64,000 nt of DNA from contig JAOSJP010000034.1 of the NCBI GenBank assembly GCA_027494015.1, positions 186,001-250,000 of the forward strand, written 5' to 3'. This stretch comes from Anaerolineae bacterium. Lineage in GTDB: Bacteria; Chloroflexota; Anaerolineae; Aggregatilineales; Aggregatilineaceae. Shown piece after piece: positions 51,515-61,505 of the stretch. The stretch's first letter is position 1. The number at the start of each line of letters is the position of its first letter. The translations under genes were made by a program, and so were the position numbers. The notes under the pieces are model-generated. The model searched no databases and was not told the DNA's origin. It was given only the letters and a program-made list of their open reading frames with translations.

Positions 51515-51543
51515 TTGACAGCGCCCAACGCCCCTGCTATGCT
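51515..51543 (+). promoter_or_regulatory. promoter of dprA
   Basis: TTGACA, 17-nt spacer, TATGCT, 26 nt upstream of the dprA start. Strong sigma-70 match immediately after the nested repeat. Confidence 0.85.
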
Positions 51544-51569
51544 GAGACCTTCAACGGGAAGGGAGAGCG

Positions 51570-52685
51570 ATGAGCGCGCGCAAATACTGGCTGGGCTTCA
51601 ATGTCGTCAAGGGCGTCGGCCCGGTGCGCCTGCGCGCGCTGCGAGCCGCCTTCGGCGATCTTGGAGCGGCCTGGGATGCGCCCGAATCCGCACTGCTCGC
51701 TGCCGGGCTGGATCGGCGCACGGTAGAGAGTCTCGTCCAGGCGCGGCGCGAGCGCGACCTCGACCGCCTGCTCGACGAGGTGGACGCCGCCGGAGCTACA
51801 GTGCTCACCCTCGACGATCCCGACTACCCGGCCCTGCTGCGCGAGCTGCCCGACTCCCCGCCCGTGCTCTACGTCAAGGGCACGCTGCTCGACGAGGATC
51901 GCTGGGCGGTCGCCTTCGTGGGGACGCGCCGCGCCACCACCTACGGGCGCGACATGACGCACCACCTGGTCACGTCGCTGGTGGGCGCCGGCATCACCAT
52001 CGTCAGCGGGCTGGCCCTGGGCATTGACGCAGCGGCGCACAAGGCCGCGCTGGATGCCGGAGGCCGCACCATTGCCGTGCTGGGCTGCGGCATTGACCAG
52101 GTGTACCCGCCCGAACACCGTCACCTGGCCGCCGCCATCGTCAATTCCGGCGCGCTGGTCACCGAGTTCCCGCTTGGCACGCAGCCTGAAGCGAAGAACT
52201 TCCCCGTGCGCAACCGCCTGATCAGCGGGCTGTCGCTGGGCGTGGTCGTGGTGGAGGCCCCGGCGGACAGCGGCGCGCTGATCACGGCGGACTGCGCCGC
52301 CGAGCAGGGGCGCGAGGTGTTCGCCGTGCCGGGCAACGTCACCGCGCGCACAACCGCGGGCACCAATCGCCTGATTCAGAGCGGGGCCAAGCTGGTCGTG
52401 AACGGCGATGACATTCTCGACGAGCTGAACCTGACGCGCACCACCGTCGAGACGCGCGCGCAGGTGCGGGCCGTCGCGCCGGACACCCCTCTTGAGGCGG
52501 CGCTGGCCGATCTGCTCGACGACGAGCCATTGCACATTGACGAATTGGTGAGGCGCTCCGGCCTGACGATCACGGAGGTCAGCAGCACGCTGGCCCTCAT
52601 GGAACTGAAGGGCATCGCCCGCCGCCTGGAAGGGATGATGTACGCCCTGGCTCAGAGCGGTGGGGGACAGGTTCGCCTGGATTAA
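51570..52685 (+). CDS. dprA: DNA processing protein DprA
   Basis: This 371-aa protein loads RecA on incoming single-stranded DNA in natural transformation. An N-terminal helix-hairpin-helix/SAM-like region is followed by the Rossmann core (VAFVGTRRATTYGRDMT, IVSGLALGIDAAAHKAAL, LGCGIDQVYPPEHR, TEFPLGTQPEAKNFPVRNRLISGLS, VVVVEAPADSGALITA, VFAVPGNV). A C-terminal winged helix covers about residues 305-365. Start ATG 51570 with GGGAGAG. Together with the ComEA-like gene it hints at natural competence. Confidence 0.96.
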   Translation: MSARKYWLGFNVVKGVGPVRLRALRAAFGDLGAAWDAPESALLAAGLDRRTVESLVQARRERDLDRLLDEVDAAGATVLTLDDPDYPALLRELPDSPPVLYVKGTLLDEDRWAVAFVGTRRATTYGRDMTHHLVTSLVGAGITIVSGLALGIDAAAHKAALDAGGRTIAVLGCGIDQVYPPEHRHLAAAIVNSGALVTEFPLGTQPEAKNFPVRNRLISGLSLGVVVVEAPADSGALITADCAAEQGREVFAVPGNVTARTTAGTNRLIQSGAKLVVNGDDILDELNLTRTTVETRAQVRAVAPDTPLEAALADLLDDEPLHIDELVRRSGLTITEVSSTLALMELKGIARRLEGMMYALAQSGGGQVRLD

Positions 52686-52735
52686 CTGAGACTGCTGCGC
52701 CGCGCGTTGCGGCGCTTGAAGACGCTTGTCGTGGG

Positions 52736-53828
52736 ATGAACATCATGGACTCTTTGCACGCCCTGATCATGGCGGGCGGCGGTGGGACGCGCCTGTGGCC
52801 GCTCAGCCGCCGCGACCGGCCCAAGCAGATGCTGGCCCTGGTCGAAGACCGCACCATGTTCCAGATCTCGGTTGAGCGCCTGGCCTCCCTGCTGCCGCCG
52901 GAGCGCATCTTCATCGTCACCGGCCAGGATCAGATCGCCGCGCTGCGCGCCGACGCACCGCACATCCCCCCGGAGAACTTCGTCGCCGAGCCATTCGGCA
53001 TGAACACCGGCCCGGCGGTCGGCCTGGGCGTCATCCACATCCAGCAGCGCGCGCCGGAAGCGCTGGTCGCCGTGCTGACCGCCGACCAGCACATCGCCGA
53101 CAAAGCGCGCCTGCGCCAGGTGCTCGCCGCCGCCGCCGAGCTGGCCGCGCGCGGGCAGATCGTCACCCTGGGCATCACGCCCCACTTCCCCTCCACCGGC
53201 TACGGCTACATTCGCCGGGGCGCGCCGCTGGCCCAGGTCGGCGGCTTCCAGGCGTACCATGCCGGCGGCTTCACCGAGAAACCCGACCTGCCAACGGCGC
53301 TCAGCTTCCTGGAAAGCGGGTTGTATAGCTGGAACAGCGGCATGTTCATCTTCCGCGCCGGGCACATCCTGGACGAGTACGCCCGCCAGCAGCCGGATAT
53401 GCACGCGCTGTTACGGGCCATCCAGGGCGCTATTGGCCAGCGCAGACTACGAATCCGTGCTCGGCGAGAAATGGCCGCAGATGCCGCGCATCTCGATTGA
53501 TTATGCAGTGATGGAAGGCGCGCAGAGCATGGCCGTCATCCTGGTGGACATGGGCTGGAGCGACATCGGAAGCTGGCAGACGCTCTACGAAGTGCTCGAC
53601 CACGACGCCGACGGCAACGCCGCGCGCGGCCAGGGCCGCGATCACATCTACGTGGACACCAGTGGCACGCTGGTTTACAGCGACCAGCGCGTGGTGACCA
53701 TCGGCGTGGAAGACCTGGTGATCGTCGAGACGGACGGGGTGCTGCTGGTCTGCCGCCGCGACCGCTCCGAAGAGGTGCGGGCGATTGTCGAGCGGCTCAA
53801 AGCAGCCGGGGAGACCGACCTGCTCTAG
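52736..53828 (+). CDS. manC: mannose-1-phosphate guanylyltransferase, +1 frameshift near 53437
   Basis: This makes GDP-mannose for glycan synthesis. The nucleotide-binding signature is LIMAGGGGTRLWPLSRRDRPKQ (residues 9-30), followed by FVAEPFGMNTGPAVGL and TGYGYIRRG. At AIQGAIG the frame breaks; dropping one base near 53437 continues into SADYESVLGEKWPQMP-RISIDYAVME, the conserved KISIDYGVME-type site. The intact product is ~363 aa. No recoding signal is visible, so an assembly insertion is likely. The product could supply sugar to the GT-C enzyme at 9.3-11.9 kb. Confidence 0.93.
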
Positions 53829-53842
53829 CGGGCGGGCGCGCC

Positions 53843-54136
53843 ATGATCATCGTCGCCGCCACCATTGACCTGGATTTGCCGGGCGTGGCCTCGCTCAAAG
53901 AGAAGCGCGGCATCCTCAAGTCGCTGATCGCGCGCTTGCACAAGACGTTCGAGATCGCCGCCGCCGAGGTGGACTATCACGATGCGTGGGGGTCGGCGGC
54001 TCTGGGCATCGCCATCGTCAGCACCACCGCCGCGCACGGCGAAGCGAAGCTGGAGCAGGTGCTGCGCTGGATCGAGCGCAACCGCCCGGACGTGACCATC
54101 GTGGATCACACGCTGGAAGTCATTCACCTCGGCTGA
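53843..54136 (+). CDS. DUF503 protein (YlxP-like)
   Basis: A 97-aa full-length DUF503 protein: MIIVAATIDLDLPGVASLKEKRGIL start and VLRWIERNRPDVTIVDHTLE end. Members often lie near rbfA or infB; the function is not established. It starts 14 nt after manC and is probably co-transcribed. Confidence 0.9.
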   Translation: MIIVAATIDLDLPGVASLKEKRGILKSLIARLHKTFEIAAAEVDYHDAWGSAALGIAIVSTTAAHGEAKLEQVLRWIERNRPDVTIVDHTLEVIHLG

Positions 54137-54223
54137 GAAGCGCCTCCCTCGCCGAGCAGGGCCTCCCGGCGAGACCAGGCTCTTCAATCCGCAATCCGAA
54201 TTTCGAATTTCGAATCCAGCCCC

Positions 54224-56023
54224 CTACTCCGAGGTGATGATCTCGATGGTGTCAATGCGCGCCCGCAGCGCCCTGGACTGCGCGCCTTTCTCCAGCAGGG
54301 CGCGCTTCTGCGCCTCGTAGCGCTCGCTCAGCACACCAAGCTGACTGAACACCGGCGCGAGAATCTGCTGGCCGTACTGCAACAGGCGGCTGCGCTCGCG
54401 GTTGGTCAGGTCTACCATCGCCTCGCGGTAGCTGGTTTGCAGCGCGTGCAGGCGCTTGTCTAGCTCTTCGTTGGCGTCGTGCTTGATCTTGCGCCAGTAG
54501 AGCACCGCCGCTGTCCCGCCGCCGACGAACAGCGCCGGCCCCACCACCAGCGCGGCCAGCGCGCTGCCCACCGCCGCCGTGACCGCGCCGTGCGCCGCCA
54601 CGCCCAGCACGACCGCCACGATGCCGCCTAGCGCCGCCGTGAAGCCGGTGGTGAAGCCGAGCAGATTGCCCCGGAAGGTATTGCGCAGGTCTTCGGCCAG
54701 GCTGTTGTCGGTGTAGGATTTCAGCTCGGCGTCGGCGATGGCGATGGCCGCTTGCAGCGCGGCGCGCTGCCCGGCGTAACCGGTTGCGTCCACGCCGCCC
54801 ACTTCCTGGCCGAGCTTGGTCTCCAGGGCCACCAGCCGGTCGAGCAGGCTGCGCCAGTAGCGGCGGCTGCTGTCCACCACTTCGCTGACATACTGCTCGG
54901 AGATGGCCGTGATCTGGTCGAGCGCGCTGCCCACGACTTCCTTCTCGAACTCGGCGCGCATCCGCTCGCGGTTGAGCGTCTGCGCCGCCCGCCCCAGCGT
55001 CAGGTTGCGCTGGATGAACTGGCGCCCGCGCCCGCGCAGCCCCTCGAAGACGCGATCCAGCTCGCGCTGCGCCGACTCAAGCTGCTCGTCCAGCGTGCCT
55101 GCCTGCCGGTTGAGCTCCTCGCGCAGGCTCTCGGCCAGGGCCGTGTCGCCGGAGATGAGCGCCATCTGCGCGTCGAGCGCCGCCACATACTTGTGCACGA
55201 CGCTGTCTGCGAAGTCAAGCTGCGCGTAGAGCTTCTGCTTGGCCGGCGGCACGCGCTCGAAGATCGAGCGCAGGTGCTCGCGCACGGCGTTCATGCCGCC
55301 GAGATCGCTGGCGGCGGCGGCGAAGATTCCCCCGCCCTTCTCCTTAAGCGCCTGCCTGGCCGAGATGAGGAATATCTCCGGGCGCAGGTCGAGCAGCTCG
55401 TGAAGCTGCTGGCGGACGAAAGCCAGCACTTCCTTCTGTTCGCTGCGTTGCAACAGGTCGGACTGGTTGATGACGACGACGATCTTCTTGCCGTAATCTT
55501 TGGCCAGCTCCAGGTAGAGCCGCTCCGTCTCGGCCAGGGCGCGCTTGGCCGAGAGCAGGAAGATCACCAGGTCGCTGCGGCTGAGGAAGCCTTTGGCGAT
55601 CTGCTCGTGCTTGCGGAAGACAGAGCCAGTGCCCGGCGTGTCCACGATGACCACGCCCGGCCCGCCGGTGTTGGGGTGCAGCCATTCGCGCACGACGCCC
55701 TGCTCGCGCCAGGCGGCGTCATTGCGCCGCACCCTCGACCAGCGGATCAGCTCGATGGCGTCGGTCGTGGGCGTGATACCCATCGGCAACAGGTCGTCGC
55801 CCAGCAGCGCATTGACGAACGTGGACTTGCCCGCGTTGAACTCGCCGACGACGACCACCAGAAAGAACATCTCCTGCAGGTCGGCGGCGTTCTGCTGCAG
55901 GCGCTTGCGGTCGTCGGCGCTGTCCTCGCCCATCTGCCCCAGGATGTCGGCCACCTCGTGCAACAGGCGCACTTCCTGCTCGCGCACGTCGGCGATGGGG
56001 CCTTCCAGCACAATGCTCGTCAT
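54224..56023 (-). CDS. bacterial dynamin-like GTPase (second of pair)
   Basis: This 599-aa GTPase has G1 GEFNAGKSTFVNALLG (about residues 60-75), G2 threonines in GITPTTDAI, G3 DTPGTGSV and G4 NQSDLL. Long helical stalk regions follow. A membrane-inserting paddle-like hydrophobic hairpin lies near residues 455-515 (GFTAALGGIVAVVLGVAAHG and ALAALVVGPALFVGGGTAAV). The C-terminal helix returns to the neck. Dynamin-like proteins bind and remodel membranes. Its ATG overlaps the stop of the partner gene (4 nt), so they are made together. Confidence 0.9.
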   Translation of the reverse strand: MTSIVLEGPIADVREQEVRLLHEVADILGQMGEDSADDRKRLQQNAADLQEMFFLVVVVGEFNAGKSTFVNALLGDDLLPMGITPTTDAIELIRWSRVRRNDAAWREQGVVREWLHPNTGGPGVVIVDTPGTGSVFRKHEQIAKGFLSRSDLVIFLLSAKRALAETERLYLELAKDYGKKIVVVINQSDLLQRSEQKEVLAFVRQQLHELLDLRPEIFLISARQALKEKGGGIFAAAASDLGGMNAVREHLRSIFERVPPAKQKLYAQLDFADSVVHKYVAALDAQMALISGDTALAESLREELNRQAGTLDEQLESAQRELDRVFEGLRGRGRQFIQRNLTLGRAAQTLNRERMRAEFEKEVVGSALDQITAISEQYVSEVVDSSRRYWRSLLDRLVALETKLGQEVGGVDATGYAGQRAALQAAIAIADAELKSYTDNSLAEDLRNTFRGNLLGFTTGFTAALGGIVAVVLGVAAHGAVTAAVGSALAALVVGPALFVGGGTAAVLYWRKIKHDANEELDKRLHALQTSYREAMVDLTNRERSRLLQYGQQILAPVFSQLGVLSERYEAQKRALLEKGAQSRALRARIDTIEIITSE

Positions 56024-57897
56024 ACGTCCTGCACACTTTCTTCAAGGGGAGCGGCCCGGCGCTTGCCGGTGTCCATCTCGGCCAGGCCGCGCTGAAGTGC
56101 CACAAGGGACTGCTGGTGCCCGCTCAGGTCGCGGCGCAGCGCGTCGAGCGCCTCGGTCTGCGAGACGACCAGCCGGGTGAATGGCGCTGTCGCGTCGCGG
56201 CGAAGCTGCACGCCGTGCGCCACCAGGTCGTCGCAGACGCGGCGCAGCGCGCTGACGTATTCATCGCGGAAGCCGCGCACCCGCCGCTCGAAGTTGCGGC
56301 GCAGGAACCACCCGCGCAGCGGGATCAGCGCCAGGCCCAGCAACACCGCCGCCAGGCCAATCGCCAGGACGACCAGCACCCCCCCGGCGTCGGGCGCGGC
56401 GCTGCTGAAGCCGCCCGCTGCCGCCGCCAGCACCACGCACACCGTCAGCACTTCCCACAGCGCCAGGATGATCAGCGTGTTGCGCAGCGTGCGATCCAGG
56501 TGAGCGATCTCGAAGCGCTGCGCCTCGCGCAGCAGGTCGTCCAGGCGCGGGCGAACGCTGCGCAGGAAGCTGCGCTCGTAGCGCAGGGGCGTCTGCACCT
56601 TGCCGACGATCTTGGCGGACAGGTTCGGCGGCAGCTTCTGCACCGCGCCGCGCGTGTAGTCCACCAGGTCGTCAATGTCCTGCAGGTCGCGCCCTTCCAG
56701 GCGCGGGCCGAGCTTGTCGGCCAGTCCGGGCAGGCGCTGGAACGTGTCGCGCACCTTGTGCCGCTCGAACGCGGATTCGGCGCGAGTCCGCCCGCTGAAG
56801 CGGCGCGCCAGCCGCCCCAGCCCGACGATCTCGCCCAGCCCGCTGAAGAACAGCCCGATCCCGCGCGAGAACTGGAACATCTCGCCGATGGCCTCGCTGC
56901 CCCGCGCGGCGGCCTCGTCCCAGGTCTGGCCGATCTCGGCCAGGCCATCTTCTACTGTCTTCTGCTGCTCGCGGCGACCCTGCTCGATCTGCGCTTCGAT
57001 GTTGTCCAGCGTCTTGCGGTGCGCGTCGAGCGCCGTCTGCTGCTCCTGCACCCTGCCGAGCGCGTCTTTGGTCACGTTCTGGCAAATCTGGACGGGAGTC
57101 TCCAGCTTCTGGCGCAGCCGCTCAACGTCGCCCAGCGTCTCGCTGATGTAGGCTTCGATCTCGGCGAAGCCGGACGCATCCCACAGAATCTCATCGCGCG
57201 GCTGCTCCTGCTGCGCGGCGAAGGCGTCGCGCGCTGAGACCAGCCAGACCAACGAGTCCATCCCCAGGTGCAGGCGGCACTGCTCCTGCACGAAGTCGCG
57301 CACCTGCTCGCGCTCCGCCTCGTCCAGCAAATCCACCTGGTTGACGACGACGATCACCCGCTTGCCATAGGTCTTGAGCGCCTGCAGGTATTCCAGATTG
57401 CTGGCCGAGAGCACCTGCGTGGCGATCATGACCAGCAGCACCACGTCGGCGCGGTGCAGGAAGCGGCGCGTCACCTCGTCGTGCGTGCGGAAGACCGACT
57501 CCAGCCCTGGCGTATCCACCAGGCTGAGATGCTCCAACAGCGGACTGGGGTGGAACACCGTCTCGACATCGCCGGCGCGCGTGCGCTGGAGGTCCGCGCC
57601 GCGCCGCAGGATGACAATGTGATCGGTGGTGGGGATCGGCCCCACGTCCAGAATCGCTTCGCCGAGCAGCGCGTTGATGATGCTCGACTTGCCGGAGCCG
57701 AACGGCCCCACCATGACCATCAGGAAGGGATGGTTGGCGTGGAACAGCGCGTCGCGCACCTGCTCCATCTGGCTGGCGGGCAGGTCATCCACGCGCGCCA
57801 GCGTGTCGAGCAGGGTCGTGATCTGCTCGTGCTCCTGGCGGCGCACCGCCTCATATTGGCTGAGCAATCTGCCCGGCAGAGAACTCTTCACTTCCAC
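56020..57897 (-). CDS. bacterial dynamin-like GTPase (first of pair)
   Basis: This 625-aa GTPase has G1 GPFGSGKSSIINALLG, G2 PIPTTDHIVI, G3 DTPGLESV and G4 NQVDLL. A coiled-coil stalk (about residues 260-330) and two close hydrophobic helices (about 490-545: LIILALWEVLTVCVVLAAAA and VLVVLAIGLAAVLLGLALIP) form the likely membrane tip. The two proteins share only the GTPase motifs and layout, which suggests a heteromeric pair as in other two-gene bacterial dynamins. It begins 36 nt upstream of the nucleoside kinase stop. Confidence 0.9.
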   Translation of the reverse strand: MEVKSSLPGRLLSQYEAVRRQEHEQITTLLDTLARVDDLPASQMEQVRDALFHANHPFLMVMVGPFGSGKSSIINALLGEAILDVGPIPTTDHIVILRRGADLQRTRAGDVETVFHPSPLLEHLSLVDTPGLESVFRTHDEVTRRFLHRADVVLLVMIATQVLSASNLEYLQALKTYGKRVIVVVNQVDLLDEAEREQVRDFVQEQCRLHLGMDSLVWLVSARDAFAAQQEQPRDEILWDASGFAEIEAYISETLGDVERLRQKLETPVQICQNVTKDALGRVQEQQTALDAHRKTLDNIEAQIEQGRREQQKTVEDGLAEIGQTWDEAAARGSEAIGEMFQFSRGIGLFFSGLGEIVGLGRLARRFSGRTRAESAFERHKVRDTFQRLPGLADKLGPRLEGRDLQDIDDLVDYTRGAVQKLPPNLSAKIVGKVQTPLRYERSFLRSVRPRLDDLLREAQRFEIAHLDRTLRNTLIILALWEVLTVCVVLAAAAGGFSSAAPDAGGVLVVLAIGLAAVLLGLALIPLRGWFLRRNFERRVRGFRDEYVSALRRVCDDLVAHGVQLRRDATAPFTRLVVSQTEALDALRRDLSGHQQSLVALQRGLAEMDTGKRRAAPLEESVQDV

Positions 57898-57933
57898 CCA
57901 TCACCTGCCCTTCGCGGAGCGCAACGGCCCGCC

Positions 57934-59683
57934 CTACACCCGCGCAGCGGGCATCAGCGCGCCAGGGACATAATCACGCAGGATCGATCCCCCCGTGAAC
58001 TCGCGCAGCAGTGAGTTGTCCGACACCAGGCTCGCCTCCATCGGGGTGAGCCAGGCCAGAATAGACAGCAGGCGGCGCGCCTCAATGTAGTGTGGCTGAC
58101 GCGGCTCGAGCTGCAAAAGCAGCGGCTCGGCCAGCGGGCGCAGCACAGCCAGCTCGTACAGCAGCGCCGAGTTGAACATGACATCGGCGTTCTCTTGATA
58201 GGGAAAAATGTTGCGCTTCTCGCCGCGCCGCACGCTCTCCCAGCGCGAGAGCGTCTCCAGGGCCGAATAACCGCGCGTCCGCGCGTCGCGCACGATACGC
58301 CGGATCAATCGCACATCGGTCGTGGGGACGCGGTTGTGGCGGTCAATGTTCACCTGGGTCAGCGCCGACACGTAGACGCGATACAGCCGCTCGGTGGGCA
58401 GGGCCTGCACCAGGCGCGGGTTCAGCCCGTGAATGCCCTCGATGATCAGAATCTGGTCTTTGGAGAGCGTGACCGCCTCCTCCTCAAAGGAGCGCAGCCC
58501 GGTCTTGAAATTGTAGTGCGGGATGCGCACCGGCCCACCGGAGGTGAGGGCGAGAAGCTGCTCGTTGAAGAGCGCCAGGTCCACCGCCTCCAGCGCCTCG
58601 AAATCATACTCGCCCGTCTCGTCACGCGGCGTCAGGTGGCGCTCGACGAAATAGCGATCCATCTCCAGCGTGTAGGGGTGCAGCCCGTGCGCCATAAGCT
58701 GCACAGCCAGCCGTTTGGAGAACGTGGTCTTGCCGGATGACGACGGCCCGGCGATGAGCACAATGCGCAGCCCCTCGCGGTGGCGAGTCGTGATGCGCCC
58801 GGCAATGTCAGCGATGTGCTGCTCGTGCAGCGCCTCGTTGACCAGCACCAATTCACGGGCGCGCCCATCGCGGATCGCCTGGTTCAGGTGGCCGATGTCT
58901 TCCACGCCCAGCAGGGTCAGCCACTCCTCCGTCTGGCGAAAGACCTCGGTGAGCTGTGGCGATTGCGTGTGCGGGCGGATGATGTTCGGACTTTCGCGGC
59001 GCGGGTATTGCAGGATGAAGCCATCGTCCTGGGGCAGCACGTTGAACAGAGTCAGATAGCCCGTGTGCGGCACCATGTACCCATAGAAATAATCAGCTTC
59101 GCCGCGCAGCTTGTAGATGGTCAGGTAGTCCTTCTGGCGGAATTCGAGCAGCCGCACCTTTGTCATCGTCGCCGCATTCGTCGAACATCCGCCGCGCCTC
59201 GTCCAGCGGAATGCGGTGCCGGGTGATCGGATCGCAGGCGGCGACGATCTCGCGCATTCGCGCCTTGATCGCCTCTAACTCTTCGGATGTGAAGGGGGGC
59301 CGCGCGCGCACCTTGCAGAAGAACGCCCCGCTCGGCAGCGCGTAGTCCACGATCACCTGCGTGCCGGGGAATAACTCTGCCGCCGCGACGGTCAGCAGGA
59401 AAGCCAGGGAGCGCCGGTAGATGCGGCTGCCGTCTCCCGAATCGGTGCGCACAAGCTCCACGCAGACATCGCGCGTCACCGGCATGGTCAGCTCGCGCAG
59501 CGAGCCATCCACAATGGCCGCAACCGTCAGCGCGCCATCGGTCGTCCGTCGGCGCTCGTAGGCGTGGACATAAGCCTCCAGCGGAGTCCCAACAGGTGCC
59601 TCCAGAAGGGTCTCATCTGGAAACTTCACCTGCGCGTAGGTGCGCGGCGCAGCTTCGCGGATCATGGACAGGTCTTCGATCAT
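57934..59683 (-). CDS. TGS-type nucleoside (uridine) kinase, +1 frameshift near 59157
   Basis: The N-terminal part (ATG 59683, MIEDLSMIREAAPRTYAQVK) is TGS-like, then a ThrRS-SAD-like segment (RRSLAFLLTVAAAELFPGTQ). The kinase part has P-loop AGPSSSGKTTFSKRLAVQL, LEMDRYFVERHLTPRDETG and IIEGIHGLNPRLV, as in uridine/phosphoribulokinase-like enzymes. The two parts are in different frames. One extra G at about 59157 (GACAAAGGTGCGG) explains it, giving DKVRLLEFRQKDYLTIYKLR and a ~582-aa single protein, the usual layout of this family in thermophiles and Chloroflexota. A split gene with a separate ATG at 59166 is possible but less likely. Confidence 0.85.
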
Positions 59684-59743
59684 CTGTGCTCACTCACAGT
59701 ACGGTAGGGCCAGCCAACAGTTGCAGCGCTCATTCAGCCGGGA

Positions 59744-61186
59744 TCATGGCAGGCGCAGGACAGCGCCGGTTCGCCCCGCCAGCGTGACGGCGACCGCGCC
59801 CCCTTCAAGCGTCGCGCGCCCTTCGCCGAACACAAGCTCGACCCGATCGGGCGCGGGATTCAGCGGCAGGCGCAGCGTGCTTTCGCCCTGCGCGGTGTTG
59901 AAGGCCACCGCCAGTCGCTCGCCCTGGTAGTTGCGCTCATAGGCGAAAAGCTCGCCTTCAGCCAGCAGCGTCCGGTACGAGCCGCGCCGCAGCGCCGGCT
60001 GCGCGTGGCGCAGGCGGATCGTGCCGCGCACATACTCGCGCAGCGCGCCGTCCCAGAGCGCCTCATCCCAGGGCATCGGCCCCCGGCACTCCGGATCATA
60101 GCCGCCGCTCAGCCCGATCTCGTCGCCATAGTATACCGTCGGCGCGCCGGGCATGGTCATCTGGAACAGCATAGCCAGGCGCAGTGCCGACTGATCGCCG
60201 CCGGCCAGCGTCACGAAGCGCGGCATATCGTGGCTGCTCAACAAGTTGAGCTGCGCGGTGGTGACAGACCAGTCGTAGAGCGCCAGCATGTCCTCCAGCG
60301 CGCGGGCAAAGCCGGGCGCATCGAGCGGCCTGGGCGGCGGGTAGGTTCCACCCATCCACATGGGCGCGAGAGTCCGCGCCGCGAAGAAGCGCAGCGCGGC
60401 GTGCGTCTGAATGTAGTTCATCACCGCGTCAAACTGATCGCCGCGCAGCCAGCGCTGCGCCTCGACCCAGATCTCGCCGACGATGTAGGCGTCGGGATTG
60501 ACCCCCTTCACCCGCCGGCGGAACTCCTGCCAAAAGGCGTCGTCGTCAACCTCCGCCGGCACGTCGAGCCGCCAGCCGTCCGCGCCAACAGCGATCCAGT
60601 GCTCGGCCACGTCGAAGATGAAGGCGCGCACCTGCGGGTTGTTCGTGTTGAGCTTGGGCAGCGCGTGCAGCCCGATCCAGGCTTCGTAGTTGGGCGGCTG
60701 ATCCTCGTCGTAGGCGTGCAGCGGGAAGCCCTTGACCGTGAACCAATCCAGGTATGGCGACCCCGCGCCGCATTCCAGAATATGATTGAACTGGAAGAAG
60801 CCGCGGCTGGCGTGGTTGAAGACGCCATCCAGCACGACGCGCATCCTGCGCGCGTGAGCCTCCTCGAGCAGAGAGCGCAGCGCCGCATTGCCGCCCAGCA
60901 GGGGGTCCACACGGTAGTAGTCGTGCGTGTGGTAGCGGTGGTTCGAGGCCGACTGGAAGATCGGGTTCAGGTAAAGCGCCGTGATGCCCAGGTCTTGCAG
61001 GTAGTCCAGGCGCTCGGCGATGCCAGACAGATCGCCCCCCTTGAAGCCGTGCGAAGTCGGCGGGCTGTCCCACGATTCGAGGTTCGTCGGCTTCTCGACC
61101 CTGGTGCTCCTGGCGAAACGATCGGGGAATATCTGGTAGAAGACGGCGTCTTTCACCCACTCTGGCGTCTGGACTGGCTGTGTCAC
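59744..61186 (-). CDS. GH13 glycosidase (neopullulanase/maltogenic type)
   Basis: This 480-aa alpha-glucan hydrolase has the four GH13 regions: DGVFNHASRG, DGWRLDVPAEVD (nucleophile Asp), VGEIWVEA (acid/base Glu) and LLSSHDMPRF (third Asp). The start VFYQIFPDRFARS and HDYYRVDPLLGG are typical of GH13_20. No N-terminal CBM34 or signal peptide is present, so it is cytoplasmic. I chose the GTG at 61186 with GAGG upstream; the in-frame extension to 61441 runs through repeats and is not protein-like. It lies between the nucleoside kinase and the SH3 protein, with its own spacing. Confidence 0.9.
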   Translation of the reverse strand: MTQPVQTPEWVKDAVFYQIFPDRFARSTRVEKPTNLESWDSPPTSHGFKGGDLSGIAERLDYLQDLGITALYLNPIFQSASNHRYHTHDYYRVDPLLGGNAALRSLLEEAHARRMRVVLDGVFNHASRGFFQFNHILECGAGSPYLDWFTVKGFPLHAYDEDQPPNYEAWIGLHALPKLNTNNPQVRAFIFDVAEHWIAVGADGWRLDVPAEVDDDAFWQEFRRRVKGVNPDAYIVGEIWVEAQRWLRGDQFDAVMNYIQTHAALRFFAARTLAPMWMGGTYPPPRPLDAPGFARALEDMLALYDWSVTTAQLNLLSSHDMPRFVTLAGGDQSALRLAMLFQMTMPGAPTVYYGDEIGLSGGYDPECRGPMPWDEALWDGALREYVRGTIRLRHAQPALRRGSYRTLLAEGELFAYERNYQGERLAVAFNTAQGESTLRLPLNPAPDRVELVFGEGRATLEGGAVAVTLAGRTGAVLRLP

Positions 61187-61269
61187 CCCCACGCTCCTCG
61201 GCGATGCGCGGCCCGCACATCGGGCCAGGCACAATCCTGCCTGATCGTACCGTCTCTGCTCTGCGGGAG

Positions 61270-61490
61270 CAAAAGGTTTTCGCCAGCGCCGAGCGGGGGT
61301 GTGGTTTGCAGGGGAGGGTTTGAAACCCTCCCCTAATGAGATTTGACATTCAAGACGGGTAATACGCGCAAATGTTATGTAGGGGCGGGTTTGTAAACCC
61401 GCCCCTACAAGCGGCTGCCGATCATGATCGTCAAGGCGCACCAGGTAGGTTACCGATTATGATCGTCAAATCCCATCAGCGGACACAGCC
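61270..61490. repeat. short palindromes and an 18-bp direct repeat
   Basis: Palindromes AGGGGAGGGTTTGAAACCC... (about 61311-61335) and GTAGGGGCGGGTTTG/AAACCCGCCCCTAC (about 61379-61408) lie in the gap between the GH13 and SH3 genes. A partial palindromic core fragment (CAGCGCCGAGCGGGGGTG) is at 61286-61303. Two direct repeats CCGATCATGATCGTCAA and CCGATTATGATCGTCAA are centred at about 61427 and 61463. Confidence 0.7.
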
Positions 61491-61505
61491 GAGCGCACCT
61501 CCCGC

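Noticed and set aside
61187..61441. N-terminal extension of the GH13 enzyme
   Set aside because: It translates the GTAGGGGCGGG palindrome (VGAGLQTRPY peptide) and a core fragment; the GTG at 61186 has a ribosome site and begins the catalytic domain.
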